Shown here: in pieces, positions 25,843-33,318 of the stretch
How the letters are laid out: the number at the start of each line of letters is the position of its first letter
Numbering within the stretch: position 1 is the stretch's first letter
DNA from: M3 sp045133615
GTDB lineage: Bacteria; Bacteroidota; Bacteroidia; Bacteroidales; Muribaculaceae
Direction: 5' to 3'
DNA: 64,000 nucleotides
Assembly (NCBI GenBank): GCA_045133615.1
Contig: JBGUUQ010000025.1
Coordinates: 1 to 64,000, forward strand
Program-made: the position numbers and the translations under genes
Notes under the pieces: model-generated
Told to the model about the DNA's origin: nothing
The model's input: only the letters and a program-made list of their open reading frames with translations
The model's database searches: none

Positions 25843-27051
25843 ATGAAATCCATAAAAGAATTATATCGTATCGGCACCGGACCATCGAGCAGTCACACTA
25901 TGGGACCTCGCAAAGCGGCCGAAATCTTTCTCTCACGCCATCCGGAAGCCGTCGCATTCAATGTCACGCTCTACGGCAGTCTTGCAGCCACCGGACGGGG
26001 ACACATGACCGACCGCGCAATCATCGACACCCTCGAACCTCATGCTCCGGTCACACTCGACTGGCAACCGCATATCTTCCTCCCCTACCACCCCAACGGC
26101 ATGACATTTCGCTCGCTCGATGCCTCCGGAACCACAACCGACGAATGGACAGTATTCAGTGTCGGTGGCGGAGCATTGGCTGAAAATGGAGAAAAGCGAA
26201 GCGAATCACCAAGCATCTACGACATGAACAGCATGACCGAGATTCTGGCATGGTGTGAGCGCACAGGTCGCAGTTATTGGGAATATGTAGAGCAATGCGA
26301 AGATTCCGATATTTGGGACTACCTTGCCGATGTATGGTCGGTGATGCGCGACTCCATACACCGAGGTCTCGACCACGAAGGCGTATTACCGGGACCGCTC
26401 AATCTCCGCCGCAAAGCATCCATATATTATATCAAAGCCAACGGCTACCGCGACAATCTCCGCTCGCGCGGTCTCGTATTCGCCTATGCACTCGCCGTAG
26501 CCGAAGAAAATGCTTCCGGTGGTACGATAGTCACAGCTCCCACTTGCGGCTCATGTGGCGTGGTTCCCGCAGTCCTTTATCATCTCAAAGAGAGTCGCGA
26601 TTTTTCCGACACCCGCATTTACCGCGCTTTGGCAACAGCCGGACTCATCGGCAATATCGTCAAGCACAACGCATCCATTTCGGGAGCCGAAGCAGGTTGT
26701 CAAGCAGAAGTTGGCGTGGCATGCTCAATGGCATCGGCTGCGGCAAGCCAGCTTTTCGGCGGAAGTCCGGCGCAAATCGAATACGCTGCAGAAATGGGAC
26801 TCGAACATCACCTCGGCATGACTTGCGACCCCGTGTGCGGACTCGTCCAAATTCCTTGTATCGAGCGTAACGCCTACGCAGCCGCCCGCGCTCTCGATGC
26901 CAACACTTTTTCGGCTTTTTCCGATGGAATTCATCGTGTATCGTTCGATAAAGTGGTAGAAGTGATGAAACAGACCGGTCACGACCTCCCCTCTCTTTAT
27001 AAAGAGACCGGTGAAGGCGGACTTGCGAAAGACTACCATCAAATGCAATAG
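25843..27051 (+). CDS. sdaA: L-serine ammonia-lyase (iron-sulfur type)
   Basis: A 402-residue single-chain serine dehydratase that converts L-serine to pyruvate and ammonia. The beta domain opens with RIGTGPSSSHTMGPRKAA. The alpha domain has the Fe-S ligand cysteines in APTCGSCGVVPAV and CDPVCGLVQIPCIERN, plus the SGAEAGCQAEVG loop. Length and order match the fused type found in Gram-negative anaerobes. It is monocistronic, with its own promoter and a hairpin directly after the stop codon. Confidence 0.95.
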   Translation: MKSIKELYRIGTGPSSSHTMGPRKAAEIFLSRHPEAVAFNVTLYGSLAATGRGHMTDRAIIDTLEPHAPVTLDWQPHIFLPYHPNGMTFRSLDASGTTTDEWTVFSVGGGALAENGEKRSESPSIYDMNSMTEILAWCERTGRSYWEYVEQCEDSDIWDYLADVWSVMRDSIHRGLDHEGVLPGPLNLRRKASIYYIKANGYRDNLRSRGLVFAYALAVAEENASGGTIVTAPTCGSCGVVPAVLYHLKESRDFSDTRIYRALATAGLIGNIVKHNASISGAEAGCQAEVGVACSMASAAASQLFGGSPAQIEYAAEMGLEHHLGMTCDPVCGLVQIPCIERNAYAAARALDANTFSAFSDGIHRVSFDKVVEVMKQTGHDLPSLYKETGEGGLAKDYHQMQ

Positions 27052-27081
27052 AGGGCGAGTCGGAATATCCGGCTCACCCTC
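27051..27081. terminator. Imperfect hairpin after sdaA
   Basis: Arms 27051-27063 and 27069-27081 pair with one mismatch and one wobble. There is no T-run on the plus side, so termination strength is uncertain. Confidence 0.4.
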
Positions 27082-27106
27082 CATTACGTCAAAATGATAT
27101 AATTAC

Positions 27107-27703
27107 TTATTCAGGCAAAATCTCGTAAGCGGTAGACTCAAGATAATAGAACGAAAGATAAGGCTTGCCTTCGAGCGAATCGCGTTCGGCAATACGAATA
27201 CGATAATCTTTCATTCGCTCTGCAACCGTAGTGATATTGCCTTGACCGCGAGCCTGACGCTCAGTGTCGCAACCTACAGCAGCTTCAGTAGTCAATTCGG
27301 CTTCTGCCTGTGCTTGAGCGGCATATTGTTCTTCCATACGCTTCACGGCTGCTTCGTCCACGCGTTCTTCACGAAGGATGCCGGTCACACTGATAGGCTT
27401 ATGGATAGTTTCCTTGCTGAACGCACCACCCATTTCAGGAGTTGACTCACAACGCAAAAGTTGGGTATCGTTCGAGCCTAATACAAAAGCCTTTTTACCT
27501 CCATGCTTACACAAATGCGAGCACACACCCTCTATTGTAATGGTCTTACCGACGAGAGAATCGGGATTTGCAAGCACCTCATCCACAGAGATTGCAGCAC
27601 TTGATTCTGTTGAAGTTGCATCCTGCTTGGCAGAACCGCCGCAGGAAGTAAGTGACATAGCCAAAACAGCAATTGCCGAAAAAATTTTGATTGATGTTTT
27701 CAT
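27107..27703 (-). CDS. OB-fold-like lipoprotein with Cys/His motif
   Basis: A 198-residue lipoprotein with lipobox MSLTSC (Cys21). After a Ser-rich linker comes an OB-fold-like domain: SVDEVLANPDSLVGKTITIEG, then VCSHLCKHGGKKAFVLG and later ISVTGILREERVD. The C-x3-C-x-H motif inside the barrel is typical of a Bacteroidetes family and could bind a metal or heme; that is inference. A helical Glu/Ala-rich segment with VGCDTERQARGQ follows. It starts 29 bases after the DUF4857 gene and is the last member of the TonB/ABC cluster, although an independent promoter is not excluded. Confidence 0.65.
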   Translation of the reverse strand: MKTSIKIFSAIAVLAMSLTSCGGSAKQDATSTESSAAISVDEVLANPDSLVGKTITIEGVCSHLCKHGGKKAFVLGSNDTQLLRCESTPEMGGAFSKETIHKPISVTGILREERVDEAAVKRMEEQYAAQAQAEAELTTEAAVGCDTERQARGQGNITTVAERMKDYRIRIAERDSLEGKPYLSFYYLESTAYEILPE

Positions 27704-27732
27704 TTCTATAAAGTTTTTGAAGTTATAATAAT

Positions 27733-28962
27733 TTAATCTTTAAACAGCATAAAAGGTATAAACGAGAATAATCCGAATACCACAGTGACAACCGTGGCTG
27801 TTATCGCTTTACGGCGACAGCGACGATAAACAACAGCCATCGCAATGGCCAACACCACATTTAATATTAACGCCATCCACGACAGATTTAGTACACGCGG
27901 ATAAGCCCAACAATCGGTCGTCGACGTAAATGTCAACTCAAACGGGAATATATAAGCCTCAATTTTCGACAATAACGATTGCTCGTATTCATACGAATAT
28001 GTGCCGAGCAACGCATAATCATCATTATCTATGGCATACCATCGTGAGCCTGACTCATTAGAGATTCTAATCGTCCAGTTAAACACATTGCCCATTACGG
28101 TGATACGATCTGTCTGCGGATTATATGAGCCCACGGGAATTTGCGATAGCCTGTAGCTGCCGGCTTCCACTACAAACAACCGATTATCCATATCGACGAT
28201 AAATCCGAGATTACGATGATCAACATTCTCCATAATAAACACCTTTTTGGCTTTCATACCGTCAGGCATCCCTATTTTTCTCATATATGGACGACCGGCC
28301 TGCTGCTTTAAATGGAATACATCTCCGGCAGCATCGACCATCAGATAACCTTCGTCATACCCCTTTCGAGCCGTAATATTTGCACTGAAATCAGTCAATG
28401 GAAATTCAAATCCTCGCTCAGCAAATATTTTGGAAAATCGGTTGCTGCGCGACTCATTGATAGTATTTGTTGCCATGTCAACCACTTTTACATCGCCATC
28501 GAGTATCATCACCTCTTTAGGGTCCTCAAGTTCGATACGTACCGGCATCGACTCCATCAACGGATACACCTCAGCCTGCTCTTTGTTGATGTCGCGCGGA
28601 TAGGATTGAAACACGAACGATGTCATTTTGAACACTCGCGGCGACACTTCTATACCACAAATCGTATCATCAAGTTGTTCGCGGGCAAGCAATTGTGTAT
28701 AATACATCTGCGGCAGAAGCGAATCCCGCTGATTTTTGGTGTACACATTTCTGACCGAGACGCCGTCATCAGCCAAATCATAGATTATCGATTGCTTGTC
28801 GGCATCCATTTCAGTCACCACCCATCGATCGGCAATAGGTGAATACCCCAAATACGGCTCACTGCCCTTATCCGGCAAAATCAGCGAATAAAGCCACGGC
28901 AGAAACCAACTGAGCACCGCAATAGAAAGTGCAATAAGAAAAATACGCGATATTGTTTTCAT
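27733..28962 (-). CDS. DUF4857-type membrane protein of the ABC system
   Basis: A 409-residue inner-membrane protein with one N-terminal helix (SRIFLIALSIAVLSWFLPWL), a large extracytoplasmic beta-rich domain of about 310 residues, and two C-terminal helices (LNLSWMALILNVVLAIAMAV and TVVTVVFGLFSFIPFML). It resembles the DUF4857 family, found next to ABC-2 transporters in Bacteroidetes. The domain has repeated strand patterns such as GYLMVDAAGDVFHLK and GFIVDMDNRLFVVEAGSYR, suggestive of a beta-propeller. It follows the permease after three bases and probably forms part of the transporter complex. The biochemical role is unknown. Confidence 0.7.
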   Translation of the reverse strand: MKTISRIFLIALSIAVLSWFLPWLYSLILPDKGSEPYLGYSPIADRWVVTEMDADKQSIIYDLADDGVSVRNVYTKNQRDSLLPQMYYTQLLAREQLDDTICGIEVSPRVFKMTSFVFQSYPRDINKEQAEVYPLMESMPVRIELEDPKEVMILDGDVKVVDMATNTINESRSNRFSKIFAERGFEFPLTDFSANITARKGYDEGYLMVDAAGDVFHLKQQAGRPYMRKIGMPDGMKAKKVFIMENVDHRNLGFIVDMDNRLFVVEAGSYRLSQIPVGSYNPQTDRITVMGNVFNWTIRISNESGSRWYAIDNDDYALLGTYSYEYEQSLLSKIEAYIFPFELTFTSTTDCWAYPRVLNLSWMALILNVVLAIAMAVVYRRCRRKAITATVVTVVFGLFSFIPFMLFKD

Positions 28963-28965
28963 ATT

Positions 28966-29637
28966 TTAATCCTGACGGCCCTCCTTAAACCGATTTACCG
29001 AGCAAAACGACAATAACGACGTGGCCAACGTCACCACAACCAACAACCACAGCGATGAATTATACGCTTCGGGAGCCGGCTGCATAAAATAGAACGAAAT
29101 CATCCCAACGCCGAGCAGCCCAAGCAACACCCGCTGCCGCCATGTACCTTCAAGGCATATAGCAGTCGTAATCATATAGGCGTTGATTCCGCATATATAC
29201 CAAGGTGCCGACGTCAGCAATACCCTACTCACCAACTGCGATGCAAGAATCTGCATATCATAGATGGCAATAATCAACATCTGCACTGCAAATATCACAA
29301 TCAACTCAGCGATACCGGTAAGCAGCATCAACGCCACCAATCGCATCTGAGGATAAGGCAAATGAAGAGTCAGTTTCAAGCGTTTCTGTGCCATTTCGGG
29401 AGCCATTTGGGCAACACCCACAGCAATACCGATAACCAACGGCACCATCTGCAACACATCTATAAAAGTATTGTCCTTCAAGAGCATAATAAGCCATATA
29501 TGGTCACATCCCTTCAACGTAGCCACGCGATTCATACTCATCACGGCATAGACCGCAAAACAAACCGCCACAACCAATGCCACCCAAAACACTCGACGTG
29601 TTTTCAGCCATTCTTTATAAAAAATTGCTTTTGTCAT
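28966..29637 (-). CDS. ABC-2-type transporter permease
   Basis: A 223-residue polytopic membrane protein with about six hydrophobic helices, starting MTKAIFYKEWLKTRRVFW, the usual opening of ABC-2 permeases. The helices include FWVALVVAVCFAVYAVM, MVPLVIGIAVGVAQM and LWLLVVVTLATSLLSF. It is encoded 15 bases after the ATPase gene and three before the DUF4857 gene, and would form the membrane channel for that ATPase. The substrate and direction cannot be read from the sequence, but ABC-2 permeases usually export. Confidence 0.8.
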   Translation of the reverse strand: MTKAIFYKEWLKTRRVFWVALVVAVCFAVYAVMSMNRVATLKGCDHIWLIMLLKDNTFIDVLQMVPLVIGIAVGVAQMAPEMAQKRLKLTLHLPYPQMRLVALMLLTGIAELIVIFAVQMLIIAIYDMQILASQLVSRVLLTSAPWYICGINAYMITTAICLEGTWRQRVLLGLLGVGMISFYFMQPAPEAYNSSLWLLVVVTLATSLLSFCSVNRFKEGRQD

Positions 29638-29652
29638 TATCGTGAAAGTTTT

Positions 29653-30552
29653 TTAATATTTTCCTGTTAATCCTATAAAAGCGTCTTCAAGAGTCATTTG
29701 GCTACGCTTGAAGTCGGAATACTCAATTCCTTGGTTACGCAAACATGCTTCCACAAAATCGCCTCCTTTAAACGAATACACCTCATGCTCAGTCTTTATT
29801 CGTCCCGGATTGATGATACCGTCTCCGACAAGAGCAGGAGAATCCTCCTTTGCCGTATAAGTATAGCGACCAAACTCCTCCATCAATTGTTTTACCGGCA
29901 TCTGTGTCAGAATCTTACCATAGTCAAGCATGATGCAGTCATCTATCAGACGTTCCATATCCTGAATGATATGAGAGGTCATAAACACCGTCTTTTCCTC
30001 TGCTTTTGCAAATTCCTGTAGATATTCGATAAACAATCGTCGGTAGCCGGGGTCGAGACCAAGCGAAAAATCATCGAGCACAAGCAAGTCGGCATTTTGA
30101 GCTAATATCAACCCCAAAGCCACTTGCGAACGCTGCCCGCACGACATTGTTGATATTTTCTGTCGAGGCGACACATGAAGTTTGCGCATCAACTCATAAT
30201 AAGCTTCCCGATTCCATCGACGATAAAACTTTGCATAAAATTTCTCTATCTGTTCGATGGTCATAAACGAATATTGCACATGTCCCTCGATAAGCAACGC
30301 GATACGTTCGCGCGTCGACGGACTCATCGCAGTAATATCTTCACCGAAAATACGGCATTCACCACTTTGGGGGCGAAGATACCCCATCAGAATATTTATC
30401 GTAGTGGTCTTTCCAGTTCCGTTTTTACCAAGCAATCCGAGTATCCGACCACGAGGCACCTCAAAACTCAGATCCTTATATATCACCCTACCGGTTCCAT
30501 AACGTTGAGTGAGGTTTTTAACCGAAATGACCGATTCGTTTTCTTTACTCAT
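29653..30552 (-). CDS. ABC transporter ATP-binding protein
   Basis: A 299-residue ATPase with Walker A GLLGKNGTGKTTT, a signature region STMSCGQRSQVALGL in place of the canonical LSGGQ, Walker B DLLVLDDFSLGLDP and the H-loop MTSHI. The signature carries SCGQR, and the residue after Walker B is Asp-Phe rather than Glu, so the usual catalytic Glu is replaced (LVLDDF); slow or regulatory hydrolysis is possible. The C-terminal 80 residues (YTAKEDSPALVGDGIINPG) form the small extension typical of export-type ATPases. It sits between the outer-membrane protein gene and the permease gene in one operon. Confidence 0.88.
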   Translation of the reverse strand: MSKENESVISVKNLTQRYGTGRVIYKDLSFEVPRGRILGLLGKNGTGKTTTINILMGYLRPQSGECRIFGEDITAMSPSTRERIALLIEGHVQYSFMTIEQIEKFYAKFYRRWNREAYYELMRKLHVSPRQKISTMSCGQRSQVALGLILAQNADLLVLDDFSLGLDPGYRRLFIEYLQEFAKAEEKTVFMTSHIIQDMERLIDDCIMLDYGKILTQMPVKQLMEEFGRYTYTAKEDSPALVGDGIINPGRIKTEHEVYSFKGGDFVEACLRNQGIEYSDFKRSQMTLEDAFIGLTGKY

Positions 30553-30572
30553 TATTTTTTGTTTTGATTATT

Positions 30573-32099
30573 TTAAAATTTAAGTCCGACGCTTACCATT
30601 GCTGCATGAGTATTGCCATGTGCCACATAATGTCGGCAATCATAAGCCATTTCTATCGACAAAGCCATCTTTGCATCTATCATTCGGGTGGCAGATATTC
30701 CGCAATGCAACTCCGCCCTGTCGGCTACCGACATGTCAAAATTATGATTGACCATTTCTCCGATTGACGAACGAGGGTCAAGCCCTGTCAACACACGATT
30801 TCCCGACTTAGAGAATCCGTATGCACCACCAATGGTTGCTCCTACCGACAACTTTTCGGATACCCTGCAACCATAGTCCATCGACACTCCGGGAGATAAA
30901 CGTTGCATCTCCAAGTCGCGACTCGGACGCATATAATGCTCGTGAGTATATACATACTCCATCCGAGGCATTGCCGTAATGCGATGTTGTGCACAACGCA
31001 ACTCTATGGGAAGCGTAAGCACAGCAACCACCTCATCCATATAATATTGATCGCGGGAACCGATTTCAGGGTAAATATTACTTTCTCCCGACCCGTATAG
31101 ATGTTCCGTTCCTATCCGACGTTGCCACGATACATCTGCCACGACGCCAACCGTCATTTGTCCCAACTTCGACAGATACCCTGCCTCTCCTCTTAAATTA
31201 TGGGATGCCAACGACGTAAGAGTCAAGTTATTGTTATCTCGTAATATCTGATTGATTTCGTAGTTGTCATAAGCCACCGTCATATTCAACCCCTGCCCGG
31301 TTTTCGGGACAAACTGCAACGCTGCATTATATCCAAATCCCTCATATGCGGGATTTTCACTGCCGTTAAATCTCACATACGTCGTACCCAATCCGGTCAG
31401 AGCATATTCAAATATATTGTTCATCGGATTGTAAAACTCCACATCGCAATCTTGATTGTAGACAGTCAGCCCTCCCGACACCCCAAGTGCATATTGCGTA
31501 GAAAGACTATAAGTGGCACCAAGCTTAATCGTCAAATCCGATACCACATCCTTTATTCGCGGGTCTCTGTCGCGATAATATATCGCTGCGATATAACTCA
31601 CATCCGCACCCCATGTCCAACGACCGGAGCGACCGGAGTATCCGCCTCCGAAAGCATATCGGCGAGTAGTACGGTTTCCTCCAACAGAATCTCCGACTAC
31701 ATAGGGATGCAAACGGTCATATTCAGCTGCGCTGCTCCATTTCACATCTCGAACCATTCCGGTAGTAAACGAGGCATTGCCCCACACCACCGATTTGTCT
31801 GACATACGCATATACGTATCGACTCCTATATCACCCAATGTATGGCCACGCCCCTCTTGCATTACCTCCGCTTCGTCACTGTGGCTGTAACTGCCTGTGG
31901 CGACAAGACCGGTAAGGGAAGTTTCATGTCGGTAATACATTGCAGCCGGGTTTGTTTCATAAGCCAACGATGTCACAGCTTTTATAGGAGATTTATGACT
32001 TTCAATCGCTCCGATAAGGGTTGTATCCGCCTCGGACGCGGATATTACCACAACCGAAACCGACATAAAAGCCGCTACAATCAATCGCCTTACTGTCAT
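30573..32099 (-). CDS. DUF6850-type outer-membrane beta-barrel protein
   Basis: A 508-residue protein with a signal peptide (MTVRRLIVAAFMSVSVVVIS) and alternating polar and aromatic strands throughout, ending in MVSVGLKF, a Phe-terminal barrel signature. Segments such as WGNASFTTGMVRDVKW and YSGRSGRWTWGADVSYIAA fit a large barrel, consistent with the DUF6850 family as I remember it. The open frame extends to 32144, but the ATG at 32099, four bases after the previous stop, puts the signal peptide at the N-terminus; a Met at 32114 is the alternative. Together with the TonB receptor it gives the cluster two outer-membrane components. Confidence 0.7.
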   Translation of the reverse strand: MTVRRLIVAAFMSVSVVVISASEADTTLIGAIESHKSPIKAVTSLAYETNPAAMYYRHETSLTGLVATGSYSHSDEAEVMQEGRGHTLGDIGVDTYMRMSDKSVVWGNASFTTGMVRDVKWSSAAEYDRLHPYVVGDSVGGNRTTRRYAFGGGYSGRSGRWTWGADVSYIAAIYYRDRDPRIKDVVSDLTIKLGATYSLSTQYALGVSGGLTVYNQDCDVEFYNPMNNIFEYALTGLGTTYVRFNGSENPAYEGFGYNAALQFVPKTGQGLNMTVAYDNYEINQILRDNNNLTLTSLASHNLRGEAGYLSKLGQMTVGVVADVSWQRRIGTEHLYGSGESNIYPEIGSRDQYYMDEVVAVLTLPIELRCAQHRITAMPRMEYVYTHEHYMRPSRDLEMQRLSPGVSMDYGCRVSEKLSVGATIGGAYGFSKSGNRVLTGLDPRSSIGEMVNHNFDMSVADRAELHCGISATRMIDAKMALSIEMAYDCRHYVAHGNTHAAMVSVGLKF

Positions 32100-32103
32100 C
32101 CTG

Positions 32104-33303
32104 TTAGTTCGCATTTTCAAGTACAAAATCAGAAGCCGAATCATCGGTATCCATCAACACCACTCGTCCATCGGCTGTAGTAGTCGACACACGACGCACA
32201 AACTTTTTACCGAAACGCGCAGGGTCTTGGTTGATACTGCTTATCGCGGCATAACTCATATCGATTGATTCGCTCAACGCTCCTCTCAAATATGTCTCTT
32301 TATTGCCAAGGTTAAAACCATCTATTATCCATTCATTGGCGATGAGATATGCTTTTTCATTACGCATCTCCGTACCGATTACACTGATGTAGTCATATGC
32401 TCCGTGTTGCTCGGCAAGAAATTTCTCGGCAGTCATACCCTCAGGGAATCTAACCAACGCATACGAACGATTGCATTGATTTGAAGGAATCCATATACTC
32501 AACGAGTAGCAATACCATTTATCCAAATTTTTCACCGTAGGCACATCATTGTCCTGCTTATTGTCGTCCCACCATTCAAAGTCGGCATCCGTATGGTCAA
32601 GACCACCATCCACTTCTGCACCCCAATTTATGGCTTGATCCACAATCTTTATCGACTCGCCCGGTTCGATAGCTACATCCGTGCCGTTTCCGGGTATCAC
32701 CCACACAGTCCCGGCAGTAAAATTAATACTACGGTCATTGGCGGCCGTCAAAATCTCGAAAGTATTGCTTTTTGCGTTCACAAAAGCAGATTCGCATATA
32801 GCCAATCCATCGGCATATAGAGTCTCATCGGTATTGTTGTAAATCGTAAAATAGGTATCGCGAATACCACTCGTTCCTTTGGCATTGAGAGAACCGGTGA
32901 AATATATTTCGCCAAACACAAGACTATTGGTCGGATTAAAGAAAAACCAATTCAGGTTCACCGACATATCGCTTGTAAGCGACACCGACGTAGCCAACGC
33001 TCTAACATGCTTCGTCACCACCTCGTCGCCGGTAGTCACCTCCACATCTCCGGTAGCCTCAATGTCGTAGACTCCGGCAGGAAGCACATGCGCGTCATAT
33101 TGTGGCAATGACTGTGTAAACTTTTCGCCGGTATTCAACTCAGTGTACACAACCTTACCGCTCTTCAACGTTGCACTTTCAGGCATTTCACCGCCAAGCG
33201 TCATACGATAATACTGTTCACTACCGCTGTCATCTATACACGACGACAGCATTCCAACTGTTATCGTAGTCAATATCAAAAGAAATGCTTTAATCTTTCT
33301 CAT
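32104..33303 (-). CDS. DUF4876-type lipoprotein, probable receptor partner
   Basis: A 399-residue lipoprotein with lipobox GMLSSC (Cys22). The N-terminal part is Ig-like (VVYTELNTGEKF, LPAGVYDIEATGDVEV). The rest resembles the lamin-tail-like domain of DUF4876 proteins: GEIYFTGSLNAKGTSG, YFTIYNNTDETLYADGLAICES and GESIKIVDQAINWG. Such lipoproteins occur downstream of TonB receptors, much as SusD follows SusC. It lies 15 bases after the receptor gene and is immediately followed by the DUF6850 barrel. It is probably surface-exposed and takes part in ligand capture; the ligand is unknown. Confidence 0.75.
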   Translation of the reverse strand: MRKIKAFLLILTTITVGMLSSCIDDSGSEQYYRMTLGGEMPESATLKSGKVVYTELNTGEKFTQSLPQYDAHVLPAGVYDIEATGDVEVTTGDEVVTKHVRALATSVSLTSDMSVNLNWFFFNPTNSLVFGEIYFTGSLNAKGTSGIRDTYFTIYNNTDETLYADGLAICESAFVNAKSNTFEILTAANDRSINFTAGTVWVIPGNGTDVAIEPGESIKIVDQAINWGAEVDGGLDHTDADFEWWDDNKQDNDVPTVKNLDKWYCYSLSIWIPSNQCNRSYALVRFPEGMTAEKFLAEQHGAYDYISVIGTEMRNEKAYLIANEWIIDGFNLGNKETYLRGALSESIDMSYAAISSINQDPARFGKKFVRRVSTTTADGRVVLMDTDDSASDFVLENAN

Positions 33304-33318
33304 CTGTATTTTGTGATT

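Noticed and set aside
26277..26870. A 197-codon frame overlapping sdaA
   Set aside because: It is an Arg/Ser-rich out-of-frame reading within a conserved enzyme; a shadow.
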